From assembly GCA_041394985.1 (NCBI GenBank), contig JAWLBI010000001.1, positions 1,860,001 through 1,924,000 of the forward strand: a stretch of 64,000 bases of DNA. Reading direction: 5' to 3'. The notes beneath the pieces are model-generated. The model saw nothing but the letters and a program-made list of their open reading frames with translations. It made no database searches and had not been told where the DNA came from. The stretch is from JAGLON01 sp041394985 (lineage in GTDB: Bacteria; Zixibacteria; MSB-5A5; GN15; JAAZOE01). Both the position numbers and the translations under genes were made by a program. Below are positions 26,601-35,382 of the stretch, in pieces (position 1 is the stretch's first letter; every line of letters starts with the position of its first letter).

Positions 26601-27203
26601 ATGGAAAAAGAGACAGCAAAAGATCTGGACCACAGACTGTTGCGGCAAGTTCAAAAAGGGGACATGGTCGCCTTTAACGAACTGGTCAACCGCTACCGTG
26701 ATCGCCTGATGAACGTCATCGGACGGATGCGGATCAGTCGGGAATGCGCTGAAGATATTATTCAGGAGGCGTTCTTACGCGTGTATCAACATCGGGACAA
26801 ATTCGACTTTAAGCACTGCTTCTCGACCTGGCTGTATACAATAGCCTTGAATCTGGCCCGAAATGAACTACGGCGAAACAAGAAGTATAAATTCGTCGAC
26901 ATATTCGATATGCAAAACAAGGAAGTGGAAACTTCGGTCGAGGCCAAGGTGCCCTCAAATCTTGGACCCGCCCTGCAAGGAGCCATCGAATCTTTGCCCG
27001 AGAAGTACAAAATAGCCTTCTTACTTCGCGATATCGATGAAATGCCGTACGAAGAAGTAGCCAGGGTACTGTCGGTACCGCTAGGCACTGTCAAATCCCG
27101 AGTGAATCGAGCCCGCTCGATTCTGCGAGATAAGCTTAAACCGAGAATGGAGGAACGGAATGCGTTGTCGAAAGGTGCGCTCCTTCCTGTCAACTTATTT
27201 TAG
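26601..27203 (+). CDS. ECF RNA polymerase sigma factor
   Basis: A 200-residue sigma-70 family factor of the extracytoplasmic (ECF) class. Region 2 spans about residues 15-85 (FNELVNRYRDRLMNVI, CAEDIIQEAFLRVYQH, STWLYTIALNLARNELRR) and region 4 about 120-180 (LPEKYKIAFLLRDIDEMPYE, then VPLGTVKSRVNRAR). GGGAG lies 4 bases before the ATG. Its last 44 bp overlap the zinc anti-sigma gene, the usual arrangement for a sigma factor held inactive by its partner. The upstream GGAAC/GTATCAA site suggests autoregulation. Confidence 0.95.
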   Translation: MEKETAKDLDHRLLRQVQKGDMVAFNELVNRYRDRLMNVIGRMRISRECAEDIIQEAFLRVYQHRDKFDFKHCFSTWLYTIALNLARNELRRNKKYKFVDIFDMQNKEVETSVEAKVPSNLGPALQGAIESLPEKYKIAFLLRDIDEMPYEEVARVLSVPLGTVKSRVNRARSILRDKLKPRMEERNALSKGALLPVNLF

Positions 27204-27843
27204 GGGGGAGACAACCCCGGATGAGTCGGCCAAAATCGAACGGCACCTGGAAGAGTGCGGTTCATGCCGACGCGAACTTGAAGTCCATCGGTCGCTCAAC
27301 GCGGCGTTTCAGGAAATGCCGACGATGAAGACCTCCGACGACTTCAACGCCCGATTATTTGCGAAAATCGGTCAGGAAAACTTCGCCGAAAAGAAAACCA
27401 AAGCATATATGCCGGGTCGCGTCCCACGTTTCGGGACGACCAAGCTGGCCACCTATGCCGCTATGGCGGTTATCGTTCTGGCCCTTGGTATCGGCCTGCA
27501 GCTCGATCAGAATCTGCTATCGCCCTCTTCTCCACAGATGGCCAATGGACCGGATCAACCGGCGCAGGATACCGATATGTACCTGACGGCTCAGCCGGTC
27601 AATAATCCGTTGATGAACGCTCGCAAGAGTGTCGGCCAGGTCGTTCAGCAGTATAATCGATTCCGCGAATACTCGAAATCGCTTCGCACCAGCAGTGGCA
27701 TGGAGCAATTGATGGGTGACGGGATAAATGCCAGTCTGGCCTCCAGCGGCACAACCACGACCTATCGGGTACGCCCGGTCGTGCGCAATTATCTGGTTAT
27801 CCCCGAGAACAACACCACGTCAAACGCGGGAGCCGTCTATTGA
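27160..27843 (+). CDS. Zinc-binding anti-sigma factor (ZAS, zf-HC2)
   Basis: A 227-residue membrane anti-sigma factor. Residues 3-36 carry the ZAS pattern Cys3, His29, Cys33, Cys36 (HLEECGSC), which binds the sigma factor through a zinc fold. One membrane helix follows (LATYAAMAVIVLALGIGLQL, about residues 89-108), with an extracytoplasmic tail of about 120 residues that would sense the stress. It overlaps the sigma gene by 44 bp and its TGA overlaps the TTG of the pseudo-HtrA gene, so the three are tightly packed. Confidence 0.93.
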   Translation: MRCRKVRSFLSTYFRGETTPDESAKIERHLEECGSCRRELEVHRSLNAAFQEMPTMKTSDDFNARLFAKIGQENFAEKKTKAYMPGRVPRFGTTKLATYAAMAVIVLALGIGLQLDQNLLSPSSPQMANGPDQPAQDTDMYLTAQPVNNPLMNARKSVGQVVQQYNRFREYSKSLRTSSGMEQLMGDGINASLASSGTTTTYRVRPVVRNYLVIPENNTTSNAGAVY

Positions 27844-29027
27844 GCAATGCGTTCAAGCATAAAAAAACCGCCGGATTTGCGGCGGTTTTTTTTTCGATTA
27901 TCATACTTTGTAACTGTGGCGTCTCGGGGAAGAACCTCGAAACGCTGGACAGTGAGTTATCATCCATAATCGATATCATATCCCGCTCGGTCGTGACCGT
28001 CGAGGCGCGTCTGGGCAGCCATCGCGCACCGCTCTATCCCAATAATGTCAATGCACTTGCGAATCCAGTCACGTCGATAGTCGGCAGCGGAATCGTCTAT
28101 GATACGGCCGGACATATTTTAACCCTTCAGTCACTTGTCGAGGGGTTCGATTATTATCAGGTTGAGATCGACGGCAAACCGGTTCCGGCCGAACTCGTCG
28201 GCATCGACCATCGCCTCAATCTGGCGGTCCTGCGTCTACTGGCCGGCAAGGCCAAACCCGTGGAAATTTCGGAAATTCCACCTTTATCGGGACGCCTGGC
28301 CCTGGCCTATGGACGCTCGGTCGGCAACACCGGATTTCCATCAATGGGCATGATTGCCGGCAAACACACCGACGGCAATTACTTTATGTCCGGCACGGTT
28401 CTTCCGGGGTTGCTGGGCGGAGGCGTCTTCGACCTGAGTGGGCAGCTCATCGGGCTCATCAGCGCCGGAAATATTTCCACATCGGATCAGCAGACGCCGA
28501 TCTGGGGAGGAATCGTTCTGATTCCGGCCGGTTCGGCTGTGCAAGCGGCTGAACGGATTATAAATTTCGGCAATAACGATGCCGGATACCTCGGTGTCCG
28601 CACGACACCGATCGAACTTGTGTCGCAGGACGGCACCGTCGCCGGTGAGGCGGTTGTCATTACTGATGTTGCTGCCGATTCTCCCGCGGAATTGGCCGGT
28701 CTGCTTACCGGCGACATTATCACGAGGTTCGTACGCCAGAACGTGACGAATGATCGCCAGCTCCAGCAAATGATCGCCTCAGCCGGAGCAGACAGCACCG
28801 TAACGATAGAATTTATACGTGGAGATCGACACCTGGCCGCGACTGTCGCCCTGACTGCTCAGCCTCAGTTTGTCCGGGCCCAGAATCCATCCCGGATGGT
28901 CGCTGATACCGAGGATATTCTGGCCGCTCATGAGATTCAAAAGCGGATCGATTCCATGAAGGTCGAAATGCGGCGCCTCCAGGAATTACTGAATCAAATT
29001 ATTCAGCGCGTTCAGTCTCCCCGTTAA
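27840..29027 (+). CDS. HtrA/DegQ-like protein with PDZ domain, catalytic triad lost
   Basis: A 395-residue exported protein with an HtrA-type trypsin fold (residues about 40-235), one PDZ domain (YLGVRTTPIEL through the LAATVAL block, about 250-340) and a C-terminal amphipathic helix (IDSMKVEMRRLQELLNQIIQ). Alignment by eye with DegQ places Ser98 at the histidine, Asn127 at the aspartate and Leu192 at the nucleophilic serine, so it should not be a protease. The only in-frame start is a TTG overlapping the anti-sigma stop. Codons 8-18 are embedded in a terminator-like hairpin. In context it may be a PDZ sensor or scaffold for the sigma/anti-sigma pair. Confidence 0.88.
   Translation: MSNAFKHKKTAGFAAVFFSIIILCNCGVSGKNLETLDSELSSIIDIISRSVVTVEARLGSHRAPLYPNNVNALANPVTSIVGSGIVYDTAGHILTLQSLVEGFDYYQVEIDGKPVPAELVGIDHRLNLAVLRLLAGKAKPVEISEIPPLSGRLALAYGRSVGNTGFPSMGMIAGKHTDGNYFMSGTVLPGLLGGGVFDLSGQLIGLISAGNISTSDQQTPIWGGIVLIPAGSAVQAAERIINFGNNDAGYLGVRTTPIELVSQDGTVAGEAVVITDVAADSPAELAGLLTGDIITRFVRQNVTNDRQLQQMIASAGADSTVTIEFIRGDRHLAATVALTAQPQFVRAQNPSRMVADTEDILAAHEIQKRIDSMKVEMRRLQELLNQIIQRVQSPR
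27861..27894 (+). terminator. Terminator-like hairpin inside pseudo-HtrA signal-peptide codons
   Basis: CCGCCG (27868-27873) pairs with CGGCGG (27880-27885), loop GATTTG. The stem is flanked by seven A upstream and nine T downstream, so it looks like a bidirectional intrinsic terminator. It begins 18 bases after the anti-sigma stop, yet encodes the lysines and first hydrophobic residues of the downstream protein. Confidence 0.8.
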
Positions 29028-29048
29028 AAAGTTTGTCTTGCCTTTCTT

Positions 29049-29069
29049 CTTAAACCCCTTTAGTTTAAG
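29049..29069. promoter_or_regulatory. Perfect inverted repeat upstream of CMD-like gene
   Basis: CTTAAAC (29049-29055) and GTTTAAG (29063-29069) with a 7-base spacer, ending 5 bases before the ATG at 29075. It could be an operator or an mRNA structure; no regulator is identified. Confidence 0.4.
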
Positions 29070-29074
29070 AATCT

Positions 29075-29755
29075 ATGGCTGTAACGCTGACTAAGCAGAT
29101 ACTGGCGCGACAGGCGCGTTTGCATAAAGATAAAAAGTCGTTTTTTCTGCCGCTGTTATCGGCGGCTATCGCCGGGCGGGATGAGTCCATCATTGAATTG
29201 ATACTCCGTCAATCTCTTGATGCGCGTATTTCACCACTTGCCATCGACGAGACGATACTGCAATCGCATTTGTTTCTCGGCTTCCCGGCGATGATTGAAA
29301 CGTCACGCCTGTTTGCCAAGATACATCCGCGCAGGTATAAAAAGACGCAACTTCCCGAGCCGTATGCAGGTACAACGGTTAAGGAGTGGAACCGGGAAGG
29401 CCTGAAAAAAATCAGGCGATTGTACGGTCCGGCATTCGAGAGGCTGGTGCCGTATATAAATTCGTTCTCTCCGCAGATTCTGACCTGGATGATAAACGAC
29501 GGCTATGGCCAGGTACTGTCCCGGCCCGGTCTCGGATTTCATCTGCGGGAATTGTGTACGGTCGCCACTCTGACCGTAACGGCATACGAGCATCAGCTCG
29601 GGGCGCACATTCGGGGGGCGCTGAATGTCGGAGCGGATGCACACGAGCTGAACCGAGTCATTACCGATTGCCGGTATTTTTGCCCTCAAAAAAATATCAA
29701 GCTGGCGCTTCGCATTGTTGCGAACGCTGTGAGGAGCCATGCGCAAACGGTTTAA
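29075..29755 (+). CDS. Carboxymuconolactone decarboxylase-like (AhpD-fold) protein
   Basis: A 226-residue all-helical protein with two carboxymuconolactone decarboxylase-type segments. The second is clear: LRELCTVATLTVTAYEHQLGAHIRGAL followed by NVGAD (about residues 152-185). The redox CxxC of AhpD is absent, so peroxidase activity is not expected. Its last 17 bp overlap the start of tamB, implying coupled translation with the outer-membrane assembly genes, which is not a usual setting for this family. Function unknown. Confidence 0.8.
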   Translation: MAVTLTKQILARQARLHKDKKSFFLPLLSAAIAGRDESIIELILRQSLDARISPLAIDETILQSHLFLGFPAMIETSRLFAKIHPRRYKKTQLPEPYAGTTVKEWNREGLKKIRRLYGPAFERLVPYINSFSPQILTWMINDGYGQVLSRPGLGFHLRELCTVATLTVTAYEHQLGAHIRGALNVGADAHELNRVITDCRYFCPQKNIKLALRIVANAVRSHAQTV

Positions 29756-32700
29756 AATACCGCTGTTCGGCGTTATCATTATTGCGCTGGCCGTTCTGGT
29801 CGGCGTCGTGCTCCTCTATCAATCCCATATTCTTGAAAACTGGGTAAACCGTTTACTGGCCGAGCAGGTGGCCTCCAAATACGGTCTCGAAGTTGTCATC
29901 AGCGAAATCGATGGATCATTCGTCAATGGTTTTATCCTGCGCGATGTCCTCGTCAAATACAATACCAAGGACACAAGTTATACCATGGCGATGCTGCCGC
30001 GCATTTCCATGAAATACGATGTCGGCAACCTGTGGAATTTCCAGTGGATTGTCGATTCGCTGCGTCTCGATAACCCGAAAGTCTACCTCGTCCGAGACGA
30101 TTCCGGACGAATGGTGCTGCCGCAATTCGGCACCGGGGAATCATCCGACCGAACGCCTCCGTCGTGGAAAGTCGGCAATGTAACGGTCATCAACGGCGAA
30201 TTTGAAATCGCCTTCGGCGACAGCGCCATCAAGTGGTACGAGGTCTATCTCGATGCGGCCGCGCAATCGGACGAAGGGACAATCACCCTCAGCGTCGATT
30301 CGATGCACTTCAATTCCGACGATGGTCGCCTGCGCGTAAATCACGCAAATGGCACCGCCACGATATTCGAGCGCAATCTCGCGCTGCAAAATGTCAGAAT
30401 CGAGGCCGATTCGTCCTATCTTCATTTTTCCATGACGCACGACGAATCGGATGAACCGGAAACGGAAGTATACATTCAGGACTCACGCATTCATCTCGCC
30501 GATATCGTTTCGTTCGTCGGTTCGGGACTGATGGGTAATTTAAAGCTCTCCGGAGAACTATATAATAAAGGCGGACGATTCGGGGGAGACGTGCTGCTAT
30601 CGGGCGTTTTCGAGGATCGTCAATTCGACTCGCTCCATGCCCGTTTCCACCTCGCTGACAAATTACTCTTCCTCGACAGCCTATACGGACAAATACTGGA
30701 TGGATGTGCCATTGAAGGATTTGGCGACATCAACTTCGGCGCAGCGCCGGAGAAATACCGCCTCGTTGCTGATCTGGAAAACTTCAATCTGACGAACCTC
30801 ATCTTTAACTCATTCACATCGGATTTATCCGGGCACATCGATATCTTCGGCCGAGGTCTCCGATCCAAAACAATGGCCATCGACCTCGATGCCGACCTGT
30901 CGGAATCGTATTTCGACATCTATCATTTCCACCAGGGAATCGGGCGCATGACGATTACTAATACCGGCCTGTACTTTTTCCCTGATTTCAGATTCGATTA
31001 TTACGACAGCCGATTCCTGTGCGAGGGAGGTGTCGATTACAAAGGCGACCTGTCAATCATCGGTCGGGCCGAATTGCCTGATTTGACGCACTTTACTCAT
31101 CAGACATTCATCGATCTGCCGTCCGGTCGAGGCCGTGCGACGTTCGCATTCACCGGTCCGACGAATGATCCGGCCCTGAGCGGCACCTTTATTTCCGACT
31201 CGGTGTTTTTCTACGATTTCTATTCATCCGATTTTCAGGCGGATTTCGATATCGAGAGTTTCATCCACAGAAAACAAGGCCCGATTACGGTATTCAGTGC
31301 AGCCGGTGATGCCTGGGATTTCCCGTATGACAGCATCTATTCACAGATGACGCTCGACAGCAACATGCTGCACATCGATACGATCGCCGTGGCAAATCGG
31401 TTCTCTCGCACATCCGGCACCGGCAATCTGGACTATGAAGTATATCCGCAGAAACTCATCATCGATTCACTGGAAATCGAATTGAGTGACAGGTATTTTT
31501 ATTCCGACGGCAATCAGGTGATATTTGTAGATTCGTCAGGATTCCAATTCGAGGATACGCGCATCGAAGGGACCGATGGATTCATCAATTTCGATGGCCG
31601 CGCCGACTATGACGAAACACTGGATATTAAATGGCTCGTGCAGAGCATTTCGATCGGTCCGTGGGTAGAACTGATGAATGACAGTATCGATATCAACGGG
31701 ACGCTGTCGACGACCGGCCGCATATCCGGGCCATTCGCCAATCCGAAATTCGATCTCGAAGCCAGTCTCGATTCGTTGACATACAGCGGCCTGTTACTTG
31801 GGGACCTTCGCACATTTCTCAGTTACAGAGATACCGTCCTGTCCATTGATTCCAGTTATCTCAAATCACCCGAGGGGATCTACACCGCCAATGGCGACTT
31901 CCCGATCAATCTGACGCTCTCGATGGACCACGATTTATTCGATGAGCGCGAACAGAATATCACGATTCATGCCGAGGACAAAGAGCTCGCGCTGGCCGCA
32001 TTCATTCTCGAATCGGTCGAGACGATGACCGGCGACTTCTCCGCCGATATTCAACTGACGGGAAAGCCGGATAAGCCGCATCTGGAAGGAAAGTTCGTTC
32101 TGTCCGAGGGGATCATCAAACTCATCGATCTCAAAGATCCTCTGGTTGAAGTGGAATTACTTTTAACCATGTCGGACAACCGCGTGACCGTCGTGCAGGC
32201 GACGGCATTGGTGCCACATAGCGGCAACGATGAACCGGGGACGATTTTTGCCGGAGGTACGGTCGAATTAGAAGACATCAACACTTTCGTCTACGATCTG
32301 AATCTCACTGCCCATATGCTGCCGCTCAATTATGAATTGGGTGACTTCACCGGACTGGCCGATGCGGAAGTCGCTGTACAGGGCGCGACCCCGCCGGTCG
32401 TCAGCGGCGTTATCACGATGCACAATGCGGTGTATCGCGAGAGTTTCGAGGAGGAAACCGGCTTCAGTATCCTGACCGCGCTCGAGGCAGACAAGACATG
32501 GGATCTTAACCTTATGGTTGATTGCCCCTCGAATTTCTGGACGACCAACGATGATATCGATGCCGAATACGGCGGCAGCCTCAATATAACTCGTATCGCA
32601 GGTGTGTACAATTTTCTCGGGACACTCGAGGTTATACGAGGGAAGTATTATTTATTCGACAAGACGTTTCGAATGACACCGGGCGGTGAGATTATCTATG

Positions 32701-33257
32701 ATAACATTGAAGAACTCGATCCGCGCCTTATTTTAGAAATCACGACTCGCATTCGGACTCAGGCGCGCTACACCGGCTTTGAGGCGGAAGACAGTTATAC
32801 GTATGAATTACCGCTCCTCGTTACCGGCACGCTTAATAATCCGATTATTACCGTTGCGGATAATGCCCCGATTTCGAATGAAAATATCCTGCCATCAATC
32901 CTGACGAATACGACTGAAACGAGTACGGGGCAGTCGACCTTCTCTGACCGGATCACGGTGGGGAGTGTCGGTCTGCTGGCCAACCAATTCTCTCGCCTGG
33001 GATCGAGAACACTGGGCGTTGAAACCTTTGAAATCAATCCCGGCTATTCGGGAGGATTCGATCCCTCGGGAACACGCATCACCATCGGCACGTATACGCT
33101 GCCCAATCTATATATCTTCGGCAGCAGCTATTTCGATGTCAATAAGGGACAGGAAGTCGGGGTAGAGTATCGCCTGAGTAAGCACTATCTCTTTGAAGGC
33201 CGCCGAGACGAATTCAATCTGTATCACTTCAGTTTCAAGTTCCACTGGGAGTATTGA
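29739..33257 (+). CDS. tamB: TamB-like translocation and assembly protein (DUF490)
   Basis: An 1172-residue inner-membrane-anchored periplasmic protein of the TamB/AsmA-like superfamily, whose members span the periplasm as long beta-taco structures and help insert outer-membrane proteins or move phospholipid. Residues about 8-29 form the single N-terminal helix (FGVIIIALAVLVGVVLLYQS). The body is long, repetitive beta sequence. The C-terminal DUF490 region (about 850-1172) includes VIRGKYYLFDKTFRMTPGGE and LILEITTRIRTQARY. It overlaps both the upstream CMD-like gene and the BamA-like gene downstream, so the three are cotranslated. Confidence 0.92.
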   Translation: MRKRFKIPLFGVIIIALAVLVGVVLLYQSHILENWVNRLLAEQVASKYGLEVVISEIDGSFVNGFILRDVLVKYNTKDTSYTMAMLPRISMKYDVGNLWNFQWIVDSLRLDNPKVYLVRDDSGRMVLPQFGTGESSDRTPPSWKVGNVTVINGEFEIAFGDSAIKWYEVYLDAAAQSDEGTITLSVDSMHFNSDDGRLRVNHANGTATIFERNLALQNVRIEADSSYLHFSMTHDESDEPETEVYIQDSRIHLADIVSFVGSGLMGNLKLSGELYNKGGRFGGDVLLSGVFEDRQFDSLHARFHLADKLLFLDSLYGQILDGCAIEGFGDINFGAAPEKYRLVADLENFNLTNLIFNSFTSDLSGHIDIFGRGLRSKTMAIDLDADLSESYFDIYHFHQGIGRMTITNTGLYFFPDFRFDYYDSRFLCEGGVDYKGDLSIIGRAELPDLTHFTHQTFIDLPSGRGRATFAFTGPTNDPALSGTFISDSVFFYDFYSSDFQADFDIESFIHRKQGPITVFSAAGDAWDFPYDSIYSQMTLDSNMLHIDTIAVANRFSRTSGTGNLDYEVYPQKLIIDSLEIELSDRYFYSDGNQVIFVDSSGFQFEDTRIEGTDGFINFDGRADYDETLDIKWLVQSISIGPWVELMNDSIDINGTLSTTGRISGPFANPKFDLEASLDSLTYSGLLLGDLRTFLSYRDTVLSIDSSYLKSPEGIYTANGDFPINLTLSMDHDLFDEREQNITIHAEDKELALAAFILESVETMTGDFSADIQLTGKPDKPHLEGKFVLSEGIIKLIDLKDPLVEVELLLTMSDNRVTVVQATALVPHSGNDEPGTIFAGGTVELEDINTFVYDLNLTAHMLPLNYELGDFTGLADAEVAVQGATPPVVSGVITMHNAVYRESFEEETGFSILTALEADKTWDLNLMVDCPSNFWTTNDDIDAEYGGSLNITRIAGVYNFLGTLEVIRGKYYLFDKTFRMTPGGEIIYDNIEELDPRLILEITTRIRTQARYTGFEAEDSYTYELPLLVTGTLNNPIITVADNAPISNENILPSILTNTTETSTGQSTFSDRITVGSVGLLANQFSRLGSRTLGVETFEINPGYSGGFDPSGTRITIGTYTLPNLYIFGSSYFDVNKGQEVGVEYRLSKHYLFEGRRDEFNLYHFSFKFHWEY

Positions 33258-35275
33258 TGTCTCCGAGATTACATACTCAACTTTGCTCCCTGTGTGTACT
33301 TGTATTTATGGCTGCCTGCCTTGTCACCGGCCTGTCTGCTCAATCGGCGACTAAGCAGGATAAACTATATCGCTCATGGCTTGCCGACGAACCGTACATC
33401 ACCGATATCGTTATCGAGGGGAACACACGCTTCTCGGATGCCAAAATAAAATCGAAATTATTCTCGCGAGAAAACAGCCTCTGGCAATCGCTCAAATCAG
33501 GCTCGCGCAATAAAATTCTTCGCTATTCAATTAATCGCGATACGCTCGAAGTTAAATACCTCTATTTGAAAGAGGGGTACCTGAATATCAAAGTCAACGA
33601 GCAGGTCGAAGTATATCCGGTCGACTCCAGCGCGATTATCTATATAACGATAAACGAAGGCAGTCAATTCTTGGTCGGGCATGTCTCGGCGGAAATCAAT
33701 GACAGTTTGCCGATCAGCGGCCGCCTGCGCAACCGCGTCGAACGACTCAAGCGTGGCGAGCCGGTCAATCCGATTCGGCTCAATGCCATAGCCTTTGAGA
33801 TAAAGACGTATTTCGCCAACAACGGGCATCCCTATGCGACCGTCGAACACAGCATCGACACGACGGCAGGACCGCAAAACACGCATGTCATCTTTACAGC
33901 AACCGAGGGCCCGCTGGTACATTTCGGCGATATTATCATCGATTCACTAAAGGACTATTCTCCCAATCTTGTCGAGCGGGAAATTACGTTTAAGAAGGGC
34001 GATATTTACAGCCGCGAAAAAATTATCGAATCGCAGAAACGACTGTATTCGACCAGCCTTTTCAACTCGATTAACCTCGATTTTTATCAAAAATCATTTG
34101 CCGGGCCGGAGCGTGTGCAAAGCACGGAACCGGATTTTCGGTTCTCGGCCATCGAACGCAAGGCTCAGTACATTACAATAAAAACCGGTGCCAGCCAGGA
34201 TTCCCTCCAGGACCTGACCTGGGATTTTTCGGCGGCCTGGGGAAAACGAAATGTATTCAAATCCCGGCGCGTCGAATTTTCCGTCACCTCACGATTTGTT
34301 ATTTTTACCGACTGGCGAATCGTTCTGCACCGATACCAGATGCGCTTCACCGAACCGTGGTTCGCCGGGCTCAGGCTGCCACTGACGCTGACGGCACGAT
34401 TCGAACCCGGCGTTAAATCGCAGGTGCAGGATTATCGCGTCCAGACCTGGCTGCTGGCCCTGTCGACACGAAAAGAATGGTCGGAACAACTCTATGCCGT
34501 TATCTCAGGTGAATACGAAAACGTGAATATTTATGGCGTCAGAGACGCCGATAGTCTGGCGCAAATTAAGGAGGAGGAAGAAATCTCAGTCCGCCGCAAG
34601 TTGACGGCTGTCCTCGTTCGAGACACTCGAATTGATAAGTTTATTCCCAAATCAGGCTCATTTACAACCTATTACGCCCAGTATGTCGGCGGATTTTTGG
34701 GGGGAGACGACAGCTTTATAAAACTGGAATATTCCTGGGCTCGCTATCAACCTGCTTTCGGCAATGTAATCTACGCCTCACGCCTCAAGGGTGGCTATAT
34801 TAAGGAATTCGGTTCCTCAACCGAGGTCCCCATCAATGACCGCTTCTATCTTGGTGGTGCGAATACCATCCGCGGATTCGATGAAGGCGATATCAGTCCT
34901 CGGGCCGATTATTTGCTTATGTCAATTGATACGACAGTGATTGATACGTCAATAAATCCTCCGGAAGTACTGGCGGCGGATACGGCATATATACCGGTTT
35001 CCGAAGCCGTCGGCGCCAATGCCTATTTAATTCTTAATCAGGAATTACGCTTCCCGCTCTTCTGGAAATTCTGGGGTTCGGCCTTTGTCGATATCGGTAA
35101 TGGATTCGAGAGCCTTTCGGAAATTACTCCGGATAAACTGCTTTTCGCCTACGGCGCCGGTATTCAATTTATGTCACCGGCCGGGCCGCTCCGCCTCGAT
35201 TATGCCCATCACCTCGAGAATGGGCGCTATCAGGAGGGAGATAACTGGCATATCACTATCCTCTATGCTTTCTAA
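33257..35275 (+). CDS. BamA/TamA-family outer-membrane protein assembly factor
   Basis: A 672-residue Omp85-family protein. The ATG at 33257 shares its A with the tamB stop (TGATG), and a TTG one codon upstream is the alternative start. A signal peptide (LCSLCVLVFMAACLVTGLSA) is followed by POTRA-type repeats (ITDIVIEGNTRFSDAKIKSK; EGSQFLVGHVSAE; GDIYSREKIIESQKRLYSTS). The barrel (about 300-672) contains the conserved loop-6 IRGF motif in YLGGANTIRGFDEGD and ends in ITILYAF with a terminal Phe. Pairing with tamB favours a TamA-like role; no second BamA gene is in the window for comparison. Confidence 0.93.
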   Translation: MSPRLHTQLCSLCVLVFMAACLVTGLSAQSATKQDKLYRSWLADEPYITDIVIEGNTRFSDAKIKSKLFSRENSLWQSLKSGSRNKILRYSINRDTLEVKYLYLKEGYLNIKVNEQVEVYPVDSSAIIYITINEGSQFLVGHVSAEINDSLPISGRLRNRVERLKRGEPVNPIRLNAIAFEIKTYFANNGHPYATVEHSIDTTAGPQNTHVIFTATEGPLVHFGDIIIDSLKDYSPNLVEREITFKKGDIYSREKIIESQKRLYSTSLFNSINLDFYQKSFAGPERVQSTEPDFRFSAIERKAQYITIKTGASQDSLQDLTWDFSAAWGKRNVFKSRRVEFSVTSRFVIFTDWRIVLHRYQMRFTEPWFAGLRLPLTLTARFEPGVKSQVQDYRVQTWLLALSTRKEWSEQLYAVISGEYENVNIYGVRDADSLAQIKEEEEISVRRKLTAVLVRDTRIDKFIPKSGSFTTYYAQYVGGFLGGDDSFIKLEYSWARYQPAFGNVIYASRLKGGYIKEFGSSTEVPINDRFYLGGANTIRGFDEGDISPRADYLLMSIDTTVIDTSINPPEVLAADTAYIPVSEAVGANAYLILNQELRFPLFWKFWGSAFVDIGNGFESLSEITPDKLLFAYGAGIQFMSPAGPLRLDYAHHLENGRYQEGDNWHITILYAF

Positions 35276-35304
35276 TATAATCGAGATGATGCCGATATAG
35301 TGGA

Positions 35305-35333
35305 TTGACAAAATAGCCGTTTTGTACTATGTT
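35305..35333 (+). promoter_or_regulatory. Sigma-70-type promoter for cysteine desulfurase operon
   Basis: TTGACA (35305-35310), 17 bases, TATGTT (35328-35333), 50 bases before the ATG. Confidence 0.7.
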
Positions 35334-35382
35334 GTCCCTCTGAACGATATTGGAATCTTTGAGATACAAAGGTGGCGCAACA

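Noticed and set aside
27840..29027. Active HtrA/DegQ protease
   Set aside because: Positions aligned to the His, Asp and Ser of the triad are Ser, Asn and Leu.
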